Assembly: GCA_023957755.1 (NCBI GenBank)
Contig: JAMLGT010000007.1
Coordinates: 62,001 to 126,000 of the forward strand
Length of the DNA stretch: 64,000 nucleotides
Source: Chitinophagaceae bacterium
Lineage (GTDB): Bacteria; Bacteroidota; Bacteroidia; Chitinophagales; Chitinophagaceae
Direction of reading: 5' to 3'
The notes beneath the pieces are model-generated. The model worked only from the letters and a program-made list of their open reading frames with translations. It had not been told where the DNA came from and did not search any database. The position numbers and the translations under genes are program-made. Positions within the stretch are counted from its first letter, which is position 1; each line of letters starts with the position of its first letter. Positions 37,117 through 47,629 of this stretch are shown piece after piece.

Positions 37117-38402
37117 TTAGCTCAATTTCTGAAGTGCACTTCTGAGTTTTCCAATCATTTCATCTATCTGCTCCGTTTTGCAGGTACCCACACTAAGCCT
37201 GTACCAGGGCGATTCCCTGGAAGCACCGAACGCATAGAAAGGTACTACCGCAAGCTTGGCCTCGCTCAATAGATAGGCAGCCACATCACTTTGCTTTGCC
37301 AGCACCTCGCCCGATGCTGTCTTCTTTCCGGTAAGGTCAAACCTTATCGTGAGATAGATAGAGGCCTCGGGTGCGCAGGCATCTACTGAAAAGCCTTCTT
37401 TTTTTAACGTCTGAAAACCTGCATAAATCCGCTGCAGGCGATCACTGAGCTTCCCCTTAAATTCTTCCAGATAGGATTCCACTGCCTTATGATCTTTCAG
37501 GTATCTGGCCACAGCCTGTTGCTCGGCCATAGGACTCCATGCACCTACATGGCTGTTAATTGCTTTCATCTTAGCCAGCACCTTTTTGGGGCCTAATGCC
37601 CAACCAACCCTTACACCTGTCGATGCAAATGCCTTACTGATTCCATCAATATAGATGGTATATTCTTTCATCTCAGGCCTCAGTCCGGTAGGTGAATAAT
37701 GAACAGTATCGCCGTAAGTGAGTGTCCAGTACATCTGATCGTACAGCAGATAGAGTTTCTTTTCGTCAGCCGCACGGCGATGGTTCTCCTCCAGTATCAG
37801 ATCACAAATCTTCTCAAGCTCTTCCTTGCGGAATACAGTCCCTGTGGGGTTAAGCGGAGAGCAAACTGCAATCAGCACTGCACATCCTTCACATGTGGGC
37901 GGATACTATCAGCAGTAGGCATAAAATTATTCTCGGCATCAGCCTCTATCACGATATGCTCCCCTTCAGTGAAATGTACATAGTGATTATTGTTCCAACT
38001 GGGCACCGGATAGATTACTTTATCTCCTCTGCCCACAACCGCACGGTAAGCTGTATAAATCAACGGCCTGCCTCCGGCTCCAATGAGTACTTCATCAGGT
38101 GCATAGTCAAGCCCTTCATACTTACTGATGAACTCCGAAACCGACTCTCTGAGCGCTGCAATGCCATCAGCAGGCGGGTAAGTGGTAAACTTATTCTTAA
38201 ACGACTCTATAATCAAATTTTCAAGTGCCGCAGGAATTGGGAATATCGATGAGTCAAAATCCCCAATGGTAAAGTTGTAAATCTTCTCCCCTTTTCTGAT
38301 TCGCTCTCTGATTTCTCCTCCCAGCTTTACAATTTCACTTCCAATCAGTGTCTCAGCCAAAGGGCTGAGTGGGGCGGTATCCTGAACTTTTGACTGTACC
38401 AT
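37117..38402 (-). pseudogene. Class I/II PLP aminotransferase, split by a frameshift
   Basis: The N-terminal part (38402-37872, 176 residues) and the C-terminal part (37878-37117) overlap by a few bases in different frames and together make one aspartate-aminotransferase-like enzyme of about 425 residues. Fold-type I markers are seen on both sides: YPPADGIAALRESVSEF and GAGGRPLIYTAYRAV before the break, CSPLNPTGTVF just after it, and the PLP lysine in DGISKAFASTGVRVGW (K82 of the second part, codon 37635-37633). The shift lies at 37870-37880 (DVQ then VLIAVCSPLNPTG). Apart from this the sequence is undamaged, so a base-call error or a very recent mutation is likely. The amino-acid substrate is not evident. 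Confidence 0.8.
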
Positions 38403-38466
38403 ATCACATATAATTTTTTAAGAATTTCAACCCTGCAATTTACCCAAATTAAAGGCAAGAGAAAAA

Positions 38467-41275
38467 TCAGACCACAAGGTTGATCATTTTATTCTTCACA
38501 TAAATCACTTTCTTCGGAGTCTTTTGATCTAACCAGCGTTGTACCACTTCATTACTCATTACAATTGATTCTACTTCGTCCTGCGTAGCACTTAAGGAGA
38601 TTACAATAGTGGTACGCATTTTACCATTGATAGACACAGGATACTCCTTCTCTGACTCCGTCAGGTACTTCTCATCTGCCTGAGGATAATCAGCCGTTAC
38701 CACTGACCCTTCATATCCTAACGCATGATATAGTTCTTCTGCAATATGTGGTGCATAGGGCGACAGCATGATGAGTAAAGGGGTCAGTATTTCCTTTTTT
38801 CTGCACTTCAGGTCTGACAGGTCATTGAGCAGAATCATGAAAGCGCTCACAGCGGTGTTGAATGAAAATCGTTCTGTGTCTTCACTAATCTTTTTAATGG
38901 CTTTATGCAATACGCGCAACTCAGCAACTGTAGCAGGTTCATCCGTAACTACTAATCCCTTTTGCTCGTCCATACACATCCGCCACAATTTTTTAAGGAA
39001 TCTGTTTACTCCTTCAATCCCCTTGGTGTCCCAGGGCTTGCTTTGCTCTATCGGCCCCAGAAACATCTCGTACATGCGAAAAGTATCTGCTCCATATTTA
39101 TATACCAGATCGTCTGGATTGTCGACGTTAAACTTAGACTTCGACATCTTCTCTGACTCTTCCTTCACAAAAATGAACTCTTCACCCCGCCCTGCTCCCA
39201 GACAATGTTTTGGGCAGGCGCTTCATGCATTCTTCTTTCAAAAAGGCCTCAAATACTTTACGTGTAAGCTTACCTGTGGAATCCACTGCTTTATGGCCAT
39301 ATTTGAAACGAACCATTGAATCATACGTGCCATCTTCCGTGTAGGACACAATGGAATCTCCTTTTCTTGCAAAGAAGTAAGACTTTCCGGTAATCATACC
39401 CTGATTTATCAAACGCTTATACGGCTCATCGAACGAGATGTAGCCATAATCATAGATAAACTTAGTCCACATCCTGCTATACAGCAGATGGCCTACAGCG
39501 TGTTCTGTGCCTCCTATATATAAGTCCACCTGGCCCCAGTAATCCATTGCACCCTTAGACGCAAACTCATTCCGGTTATCGGGGTCGGTAAATCTTAAGA
39601 AATACCAGCTACTTCCTGCATAACCGGGCATGGTGCTGGTTTCACGGCGCCCCGTTCTTGTCCCCTCCTTCACATTTACCCAATCTTCGAGGTTAGAAAG
39701 CGGCCCTTCACCATTTTTTCCGGGTCCGTATTTCTCCACAAAAGGTAGTTCCAGCGGCAAGGCATCCTCGCTAAGCGGATAGGCTATTTCATCTTTCCAG
39801 ATAATAGGAAAGGGCTCTCCCCAATAACGTTGCCTGCTGAAGCCTGCATCATGCATCCTGTAATTCACTTTGCGTGTACCAAGCCCATCTTTTTCAATAC
39901 GGTCTATTGCTACCCCCACTGCATCACGCATAACCATCCCATTGAGAAAGTCTGAATTTTCCAGTATTGCATCTTTGGTGGCATTGGCCTCTCTGCCGTC
40001 AAAAGCAGTTCCAATAATATTTGTAATGGGGATTTGAAAATGCTGAGCAAAATTGAAGTCTCGATCATCGCCACACGGTACAGCCATAATAGCCCCTGTA
40101 CCATAACCCGACAATACATATTCAGAAGTCCATACAGGAATTTTTCTATTCATAAAAGGATGGTCCACATAGGCCCCTGTAAAGCATCCCGTGATCTGCC
40201 TGGCTTCAGCCAGCCGCTCTCGGTCGCTCCTGCTTTTTACGTATTGCAGATAATCTTCTATTGCACCTGATTGCGCTTTTGTGGTTATTCCTCTCACCAG
40301 TTCATGCTCGGGGGCCAGCACCATAAAATCCACACCAAAGATAGTGTCCGGCCTTGTGGTGTACACCTTTATCGTAAATGGTTTCGCCCCATTCTCTGTC
40401 TCTGCCACTCCGCTGAAATCCACTTCAGCTCCTTCGCTTCTACCAATCCAGTTGCGCTGCATCTCCTTCATTGCCTCACTGAAATCCACACGCTCCAACC
40501 CTTTCAGCAACCTGTCGGCATAATCAGTAATACGCAAAAACCACTGGCGCATCTTTCTTTTTTCCACCGGAAAACCTCCGCGTTCACTTACGCCGTTTAT
40601 TACTTCATCATTAGCGAGCACAGTGCCCAATTGCTCACACCAGTTCACCTCACCGTAGGAAGAATAAGCCAGCCTGAAATTCATCAGTAAATCCTGCTGT
40701 TGCTTTTCAGTGAACGCATTCCATTGCGCAGCAGATACTTCACAACCTTTTTTGTCTTTAAGATTAGCAGTGCCTGTCTGTTCCAATTCAGATATCAGCG
40801 TTTCAATTGGTTCGGCCTTATCTGTCGATTTGTTGTACCAGCTTTTGAAAAGTTTCAGGAAAAGCCATTGTGTCCATTTGTAATACGAAGGGTCGCTTGT
40901 CTGCACCTCCCTGCTCCAGTCAAATGAAAACCCTATTTTTTCCAACTGACTCTTGAAGGTGGCAATATTCTTCTCCGTGGTCACAGCCGGATGCTGCCCG
41001 GTCTCCAGCGCATACTGTTCTGCCGGCAATCCAAAGCTGTCGAAGCCCATTGGGTGCAGCACATTAAAGCCTTTCAAACGCTTATATCGGGCGAATACAT
41101 CACTCGCGATATACCCCAGAGGATGGCCCACATGCAACCCCGCCCCACTTGGATAAGGAAACATATCCAGTACATAAAACGGTGGTTTATCAGCATTGTT
41201 AGCTACCCTATAAGTCCCACTCTCTTTCCACCATGCCTGCCACTTCTGCTCAATGTCTCTAAAATTATATTCCAT
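38467..41275 (-). pseudogene. leuS: Leucyl-tRNA synthetase, split by one frameshift
   Basis: The first frame (ATG 41275, MEYNFRDIEQKWQ) carries the HIGH-type motif HVGHPLGY, the editing domain and most of the catalytic core, and ends at 39182 after SGSRAG. The second frame, from the same point, reads EEFIFVKEESEKMSKSKFN, with the KMSKS loop, the anticodon-binding domain and a C-terminal domain down to 38467. One surplus base in the run GGCGGGGTG around 39180-39188 explains the break. All other class Ia motifs are intact over about 940 codons. As LeuRS is normally essential and single-copy, the cell must have a working version; a sequencing error is the likeliest reading, with programmed frameshifting or a second copy as less likely alternatives. 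Confidence 0.88.
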
Positions 41276-41484
41276 ATTGTGTGATCCTTCGGCCATAAAT
41301 TTTATAATTATCAGCCGATTGGTTTTGTGAAAAATATGTTATTGATTAATTTTTTTCCTGTTCTGCTGTAACTTGTACTACATTAGCATTTTACCACAAA
41401 CGGCGCAAAATTACTAAAGTAAGAGTAACATTTGGCCAGGCCAAAGCCGCTGAAAGTAAAAAGTAAAGACAAAGTTTTATAAGA

Positions 41485-42363
41485 ATGGCGCAATTCGGGA
41501 AATCAGCCGCTAAACGCGGTAAACCTTCGTACGTTTATGCAATTATCGGGGTAGCATTGGTATTATTTTTATTTGGTCTTGTTGGATGGATATCACTAAA
41601 CCTCCAGAAAACAGGGAAGTATTTTAAGGAAAACATCCAATTACACACATTCATCTACCGGACGGCTCAACAATCAGATATTGATTCCCTGAAGCACTTC
41701 ATCGAATCCCTTCCTTATGCCATCAACGTGGAATATATCACCCGCGACATGGCTATTGCAAAATACAATGCAGAAAACGACACGCTCTGGAAGCAGCTTA
41801 AAATAAATAATCCGCTACCCGAAAGCATCGACTTCTATGTAAAAGAAGAATATGTGAATAAGGACAGCCTGAGCAAACTGGAAAAACTATTGCTGGACAC
41901 CTTCCCTACTACCGTATCTGAGTTCCAGACACCGGAAGCCACAGTAGCCAGTGTGAGTCAGTACGTAAAAACAATCACCATTGTATTGCTTGTGATTGCT
42001 ATTATGCTAAGCCTGCTGGTAATTGTTTCCATAGATAACACCATCAGACTGGCCATGTATAGTAACAGGTTTCTGATAAAGACTATGCAAATGGTAGGTG
42101 CCACACGGAGATTTATCACCCGTCCGCTCGACAGGCGTGCACTGGTCAATGGGCTCATTTCTGCTATCATCGCCATTGTGCTGTTATCGATATGTATCTA
42201 CGTAGCCGAAAAATTTATTCCGGCTCTTAAAGTACTACACACTACCGGAAGTATGCTGCTGATTTTCGGGGGAATCATTTTGCTGGGTATCCTCATTTCT
42301 GTGGTAAGCACCCACCGCTCTGCACTGAAATACCTGAAAATGAAGCTGGACGAATTATATTAA
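41485..42363 (+). CDS. ftsX: Cell division protein FtsX
   Basis: 292 residues. Transmembrane helix 1 (about 20-42), an extracytoplasmic domain of about 110 residues (YKENIQLHTFIYRTAQQSD onward), then three helices (about 165-190, 217-243, 255-280), the four-helix topology of FtsX. The motif IDNTIRLAMYSNRFLIKTMQMVGATRRFITRP is the conserved coupling-helix region that contacts the ATPase FtsE. FtsX controls peptidoglycan hydrolases at the septum. No ftsE is adjacent; a small DUF3098 gene and uppP follow on the same strand, a common order in this phylum. Confidence 0.9.
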   Translation: MAQFGKSAAKRGKPSYVYAIIGVALVLFLFGLVGWISLNLQKTGKYFKENIQLHTFIYRTAQQSDIDSLKHFIESLPYAINVEYITRDMAIAKYNAENDTLWKQLKINNPLPESIDFYVKEEYVNKDSLSKLEKLLLDTFPTTVSEFQTPEATVASVSQYVKTITIVLLVIAIMLSLLVIVSIDNTIRLAMYSNRFLIKTMQMVGATRRFITRPLDRRALVNGLISAIIAIVLLSICIYVAEKFIPALKVLHTTGSMLLIFGGIILLGILISVVSTHRSALKYLKMKLDELY

Positions 42364-42401
42364 CAGACGAAAAAATATTTCTGTAACATTGCATTGCAAT
42401 T

Positions 42402-42677
42402 ATGAAACAAAATACCAAGTCTCAGGGAACTACAAATACACACGCTACCCCGCAGGGATTTTCTCTTTTTAACCGGGAAAATATCAAGTGGATGATTATT
42501 GGATTAGTGCTGATCGCTATCGGACTGGTGATGATGGCCGGTGGCCGCAGCAAAGAACCTAATGTATTTGATGCAGATGCCATCTACAGTTTCTGGCGCA
42601 TAACGGCTGCACCCATATTAATTGTAGCAGGTTTGGCGGTGGAGGTTTATGCCATCATGAAGAAATCGAAAAACTAA
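42402..42677 (+). CDS. DUF3098 family small membrane protein
   Basis: 91 residues. A flexible polar N-terminus, the motif LFNRENIKWMIIGLVLIAIGLVMMAGG with the first transmembrane helix, a short loop DPNVFDxxxIYSFWRI-like stretch and a second helix. This fits DUF3098, which regularly follows ftsX in Bacteroidota. Role unknown. It lies 38 nt after ftsX and 18 nt before uppP, so the three genes are probably one operon for envelope growth. Confidence 0.85.
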   Translation: MKQNTKSQGTTNTHATPQGFSLFNRENIKWMIIGLVLIAIGLVMMAGGRSKEPNVFDADAIYSFWRITAAPILIVAGLAVEVYAIMKKSKN

Positions 42678-42695
42678 TATTACTACGGCTGCTGC

Positions 42696-43487
42696 ATGAC
42701 TTTTTTCCAGTCAATCATTATCGCACTTGTAGAAGGCCTAACAGAATTCTTGCCCGTGTCTTCCACAGGGCACATTATTATCACAGGTAAGCTGCTGGGT
42801 GTCCCTGAAAATGATTTTACTACTTCCTTTACCGTTGCCGTACAACTCGGTGCAATCCTGGCAGTAGTGGTACTCTATCACAAAAAATTTCTCCAGATTA
42901 CCAATTGGAAGTTTTATCTGAAATTGATTATCGGGATGATTCCTGCCGTCATTTTGGGTTTGTTATTATCTGAATATATAGATGCACTCCTCGAAAGTGC
43001 GACTACCGTAGCCATTACGCTCTTGTTAGGTGGCATTGTACTGCTATTTATCGACAATTTTTTTAATCACCCAAGAATTGAAGATGAAAAGGAAGTCTCC
43101 TTTTCACGTTCTTTCAAAATAGGCCTTTGGCAATGCCTCGCTTTAATACCCGGTATGAGCCGGAGTGCAGCCTCAATCATCGGAGGTATGCAGCAAAAGC
43201 TTACGAGAAGTGCAGCTGCTGAATTTTCTTTCTTTTTGGGCGTACCTACACTTTTTGGAGCGACAGTATATAAGTTGTACAAGTATTACAAAACTCAGGG
43301 AGGTTTCAGTTCAAATGATATTGAACTGCTCGTAGCAGGCAATGTGGTTTCTTTCATAGTGGCCATCCTCGCCATCAAGTTCTTCATCAACTTTCTGAAG
43401 AAACACGGTTTCCGCATCTGGGGACTTTACAGAATCGTGGTGGGAATCATTCTGTTAATAATGATTGGAACCGGATACCTCAAATAG
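42696..43487 (+). CDS. uppP: Undecaprenyl-diphosphatase UppP (BacA)
   Basis: 263 residues, about eight transmembrane segments. Catalytic motifs are intact: ALVEGLTEFLPVSSTGHIII with the conserved glutamates near the N-terminus, and PGMSRSAASIIGG (about 150-162). It dephosphorylates undecaprenyl diphosphate to recycle the lipid carrier for peptidoglycan synthesis. It is the third gene of the ftsX operon. Confidence 0.95.
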   Translation: MTFFQSIIIALVEGLTEFLPVSSTGHIIITGKLLGVPENDFTTSFTVAVQLGAILAVVVLYHKKFLQITNWKFYLKLIIGMIPAVILGLLLSEYIDALLESATTVAITLLLGGIVLLFIDNFFNHPRIEDEKEVSFSRSFKIGLWQCLALIPGMSRSAASIIGGMQQKLTRSAAAEFSFFLGVPTLFGATVYKLYKYYKTQGGFSSNDIELLVAGNVVSFIVAILAIKFFINFLKKHGFRIWGLYRIVVGIILLIMIGTGYLK

Positions 43488-43550
43488 AAGCGTCTCTTCC
43501 CGAGACTTCCATTTCATTCTCATACAAAGCACTTATTCCAAACTTAGGAG

Positions 43551-45386
43551 CTATAACATTTTGTGTACCGCCGCCAGTATCTCGCTTTTGGTAAATGGCA
43601 ACCCTTTGATCTTGTTTAATCCTATGGCGTCCACCAGAAATTCGCTGCGAATAATCTTCACCAACTGGCCGTTATTCAGTTCGGGTACCAGAATCTTGTC
43701 ATACTTTTTCAGGAGTTTACCCAGGTTACGCGGGAAAGGCCTCAGGTAGCGCAAATGCGCATGAGCCACTTTGTGCCCCTCAGCCACCAGTTCTGCCACA
43801 GCACTCTTGATGGCTCCATAGGTGCTACCCCAACCCAGCACCAGTATCTTTCCTGAGTGTGGCCCATTATCGATCTCCTGCTCGGGAATATAATCAGCTA
43901 TCAAATCTACTTTCTTCTGCCTCAGCTTCACCATGAATTCATGGTTCTCCGGGTCGTAGCTTACATTTCCGGTGATATGCTCTTTCTCCAACCCACCGAT
44001 ACGATGTTCCAATCCCCGGGTGCCAGGGATTGCCCAGGGGCGGGCCAGCTTTTCATCACGGGTATAAGGCTGAAATGGAGTTCCATCATCAGCAGGCTTC
44101 TCGAATTGCACTTTTATCTCAGGTAATTCACTACTCTTGGGATACTTCCAGGGTTCAGCCCCATTGGCAATATAACCATCACTCAACAGGATCACTGGCG
44201 TCACATGCTGCAATGCAATACGCACCGCTTCGAAGGCTGCATAAAAACAATCGCTCGGTGTGCGTGCCGCAATTACCGGTATCGGGCTTTCGCCATTCCT
44301 TCCGTAGTAGGCTTGCAACAAATCGCTCTGCTCTGTCTTTGTAGGCAATCCCGTAGAAGGGCCGCCCCGCTGTATATCACATATCACAAGTGGTATTTCC
44401 AGCATCAGCGCCAGGCCCATAGCTTCAGTCTTGAGCGCCATGCCGGGACCGCTGGTGGTAGTAACGCCCAACGCCCCTCCATACGAAGCGCCAATGGCCG
44501 CGCTGATAGCAGCAATCTCATCTTCAGCCTGAAAAGTTTTGACACCAAAATTTTTGTGCTTGCTCAACTCGTGCAATATATCACTGGCAGGAGTAATGGG
44601 ATAGGTGCCAAGAAAAAGCTGTAAGCCACTCTTTTGGGCGGCCGCGATAAGCCCTAATGCCAATGCAGGATTTCCCTGTATATTTCTATAATTGCCGGGA
44701 GGCATCTTAGCTTTGGCTACAGAATAGCGGATGGTAAAGGTCTCGGTCGTTTCACCATAGTGATATCCCGCCATCAATACTTTCAGGTTGCTTTCGAGGA
44801 TGTCAGGCTTCCCTTTAAATTTCTCCTTCAGAAAAGCCACTGTACTGTCAGGCTTCCGGTTATACATCCAATAAAGGAATCCCAGCACGAACATATTCTT
44901 TGCCCTGTCTCTTTCCTTGGTTCCCAAAGAAGAATCTTTAAGCGCTTCACGGGTAATCTTAGTAACATCTATCCTGATTACCTCATACTTATCCAGACTG
45001 CCGTCTTCCAGCGGATTGACACCCTCCGGATATTTGGCAAGCCTCAGATTCTTCGCATCAAACCCTTCAATATTCGCAATAATCTTTCCTCCCGGTTTCA
45101 GTGTCTTAAGATTTGTTTTAAGAGCTGCCGCATTCATGGCCACAAGCACATCCGAATGATCGCCCGGAGTGTATATCCTGTCACTTGAAAACCTGAGCTG
45201 GAATCCACTTACGCCCGGCAGAGTGCCCTGAGGAGCACGAATTTCGGCAGGGAAATCGGGGAAAGTTGCCAGGTCTATCCCAAGCAAAGCTGTATTGTTG
45301 GTAAACTGCGAACCGGTCAGTTGCATTCCGTCGCCACTGTCGCCGGCAAATTTTATTACAACCTCTTTTAATATCCTTTCACTCAT
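43551..45386 (-). CDS. korA: 2-oxoacid:acceptor oxidoreductase, fused gamma/alpha subunit (KorA-type)
   Basis: 611 residues from the ATG at 45386 (MSERILKEVVIKFAGDSGDG); the frame stays open upstream but that extension has no family features and would overlap the divergent FUSC gene. The gamma domain (about 1-190) is followed by the pyrimidine-binding alpha part, with QAEDEIAAISAAIGASYGG, TTSGPGMALKTEAMGLAL and QRGGPSTGLPTKTEQSDL. Such enzymes oxidise 2-oxoglutarate or another 2-oxoacid to the acyl-CoA, reducing ferredoxin. The thiamine-diphosphate-binding beta subunit (korB) normally follows directly but is not in this stretch. Confidence 0.85.
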   Translation of the reverse strand: MSERILKEVVIKFAGDSGDGMQLTGSQFTNNTALLGIDLATFPDFPAEIRAPQGTLPGVSGFQLRFSSDRIYTPGDHSDVLVAMNAAALKTNLKTLKPGGKIIANIEGFDAKNLRLAKYPEGVNPLEDGSLDKYEVIRIDVTKITREALKDSSLGTKERDRAKNMFVLGFLYWMYNRKPDSTVAFLKEKFKGKPDILESNLKVLMAGYHYGETTETFTIRYSVAKAKMPPGNYRNIQGNPALALGLIAAAQKSGLQLFLGTYPITPASDILHELSKHKNFGVKTFQAEDEIAAISAAIGASYGGALGVTTTSGPGMALKTEAMGLALMLEIPLVICDIQRGGPSTGLPTKTEQSDLLQAYYGRNGESPIPVIAARTPSDCFYAAFEAVRIALQHVTPVILLSDGYIANGAEPWKYPKSSELPEIKVQFEKPADDGTPFQPYTRDEKLARPWAIPGTRGLEHRIGGLEKEHITGNVSYDPENHEFMVKLRQKKVDLIADYIPEQEIDNGPHSGKILVLGWGSTYGAIKSAVAELVAEGHKVAHAHLRYLRPFPRNLGKLLKKYDKILVPELNNGQLVKIIRSEFLVDAIGLNKIKGLPFTKSEILAAVHKML

Positions 45387-45511
45387 AGTCTGGTGCAAAA
45401 TTAGCTTTTGTATGGATGATTGTAGGGCCATACAATTCCGATATCGGTAAAAATGTCTCCTACCTTTCCGGCTGCAAAGTTCACCTTTATTTCTATTTCT
45501 TTGTAATCTGT

Positions 45512-47629
45512 ATGCAATCTTCTGCAAGAGTAAAATACTTTCTGTTTGGCCAGCACCTGGCCGATGGCATCCGTATTACGCTTGCCATCATTATCCCCGC
45601 CCTGATTGGGGCCTCCATTGGAAAAATGGATCAGGGGGTAGCGGTGTCGCTTGGAGCACTGGCAGTAAGTATTTCTGACGCACCCGGCCCGGTAAAACAT
45701 AAGCGTAACGGTATGTTCTATTGTGTTTTACTCGTGGGTCTGATGACACTCATCACCGGATTGCTCAACCATTCACCCTTCAATCTGGGGATACTGGTTG
45801 TCGTCTCAGCATTCTTTTTCTCAATGTTCAGTGTATATGGTAATCGGGTGGCCTCCATAGGTTCAGCCGTATTACTGGTAATGGCGCTTCGCATGGCTGA
45901 TGTACAGCCTGTAAATCTGGTCTTAAGAGATACACTCCTCGTCACAGCCGGTGGCATCTGGTATATGGCTATGTCGATGGCTTTCTATATACTGGTACCT
46001 TTCAGGCCTATCCAGCGGGCTTTGGGAGAATGTATAGCAGAAACAGCCCAATTCCTCCAATTCAAATCGGAAATGTATGATCCGGATTCGGATATAGATA
46101 AAACATATAATAGTCTCATTCATCAGCAAACTACCGTAAGCGACCGGCAGAATGAAGTGAGAGAGTTGCTTTTTAAGAACAGGGCAATCCTCAAAGAATC
46201 AACTTACGAAGGCAGGAAATTAGTAGTCGTATTTGCAAGTACAGTTGATCTGTTCGAGCAAGTGATGGCCACCTGGTACGATTATGGCGAACTCCGAAAA
46301 AGATATGCCTCATCGGGTGTGCTCAGGAAAATCAGCGAAGTCATCAGGTTATGTGCCGCTGAGCTGAAGCAAATCGGTGAAGCCATACATTCCCAGTCAG
46401 ACTATGTGCCACAACTCCACATTATCCCTCTGCTCGACAGGATTAAACAGGAGACAGAGGCAGAAACGGGCGCGCCTCTTGACTTCACACTCCGCAAAAT
46501 CCTGATCCACATCAGAGACCTGAATGAAAACATCTCGGATATCAGTATTTACTTCTCCAAATCAGGAAAGCACCTAAAGCCCAATTTCAGAGAAAAAGAT
46601 TACCAGCGTTTTGTTGCACATCAGAAGACAAGTTTTGCGCTGTTCCGAAATAACCTGACGCTCAAATCCTCTGCCTTCAGGCACTCACTCAGGGTCATGA
46701 TTACCTGCGCTGCCGGTTACGCACTCGGCATGCTCTTTCTCACAGGAGAGCATAGCTACTGGATTATTATGACTATCATTATCATCATGAAACCGGCATA
46801 CAGTCTTACAAAATCAAAAAATATGGATCGTCTGCTCGGTACAATCGGAGGCGCCATCGCCGGGCTTATCATTCTGTTCCTCATAAAAGATGATACCATT
46901 TTGTTTGCACTTTTAGTGTTTTTCATGTTGGGCACATATACGTTTGTACGGCTCAGTTATATCACAATGGTTGTCTTTCTGACACCTTACGTATTAATCT
47001 TATTCCATTTTCTCCACCTGAACATCATTAATATTGCCGGAGAACGGTTGCTGGATACGGCTATCGCTTCTGTACTGGCATGGGCGGCTACCCGATTCCT
47101 CTTTCCAAGATGGGAATCACAGACAATCAGGAAGAATCTGATTGCAGTGCTGAAGGCTAATCAGCAATACTTGTTTATCCTTAGGCAGATTGCGAGTGGA
47201 GATACTATCACCTCACTGGAGTATAAACTTGGCCGTAAGGATGTATTCGTAAACACCGCGAACCTCTCTGCGGCGCTGCACAGGATGCAAAGCGAACCTG
47301 AAAGCAAACAGAAATTTCGTTTAGAACTCTATGAATTGGTAGTACTCAACCATGTACTTAGTTCCAACATTGCCAGTGCGGTCAACGAAGTACAGACATC
47401 AGAAAAAGTTATCTCGCCCTCTGCAAGGCATCATCTTTTCAGGGCTGACCAAAATCTGGCCGGAAGTATTCAAATATTTGATCCACAATTTACCCCACCC
47501 GAACTACCTGATAGAAAACATATCTCTATATTAAATGCTGAGAGAGAATCTACACCGGATGAATATGAATTTATCCGCAGACTGACACACGATATCAAAG
47601 GACTGAGCCGAAGGATTGCCAACCTCTAA
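45512..47629 (+). CDS. FUSC family membrane protein (YccS/YhfK-like)
   Basis: 705 residues from the ATG at 45512 (MQSSARVKYFLFGQHL); an earlier ATG at 45416 is possible but overlaps nothing conserved. Two blocks of four to six transmembrane helices (about 20-180 and 395-540) flank a soluble helical domain, the internal duplication typical of FUSC/YccS proteins. The motif ALGMLFLTGEHSYWIIMTIIIIMKPAYSLTKSK is the signature of the second block. Related proteins are thought to export aromatic or other small compounds. The gene runs convergent to the TauE gene, overlapping by 4 nt. Confidence 0.8.
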   Translation: MQSSARVKYFLFGQHLADGIRITLAIIIPALIGASIGKMDQGVAVSLGALAVSISDAPGPVKHKRNGMFYCVLLVGLMTLITGLLNHSPFNLGILVVVSAFFFSMFSVYGNRVASIGSAVLLVMALRMADVQPVNLVLRDTLLVTAGGIWYMAMSMAFYILVPFRPIQRALGECIAETAQFLQFKSEMYDPDSDIDKTYNSLIHQQTTVSDRQNEVRELLFKNRAILKESTYEGRKLVVVFASTVDLFEQVMATWYDYGELRKRYASSGVLRKISEVIRLCAAELKQIGEAIHSQSDYVPQLHIIPLLDRIKQETEAETGAPLDFTLRKILIHIRDLNENISDISIYFSKSGKHLKPNFREKDYQRFVAHQKTSFALFRNNLTLKSSAFRHSLRVMITCAAGYALGMLFLTGEHSYWIIMTIIIIMKPAYSLTKSKNMDRLLGTIGGAIAGLIILFLIKDDTILFALLVFFMLGTYTFVRLSYITMVVFLTPYVLILFHFLHLNIINIAGERLLDTAIASVLAWAATRFLFPRWESQTIRKNLIAVLKANQQYLFILRQIASGDTITSLEYKLGRKDVFVNTANLSAALHRMQSEPESKQKFRLELYELVVLNHVLSSNIASAVNEVQTSEKVISPSARHHLFRADQNLAGSIQIFDPQFTPPELPDRKHISILNAERESTPDEYEFIRRLTHDIKGLSRRIANL

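Noticed and set aside
40271..40690. Long open frames antisense to leuS (also at 44030-45188 antisense to korA and 21852-22613 antisense to icmF)
   Set aside because: They are mirror frames of strongly conserved genes and lack any motif of their own.
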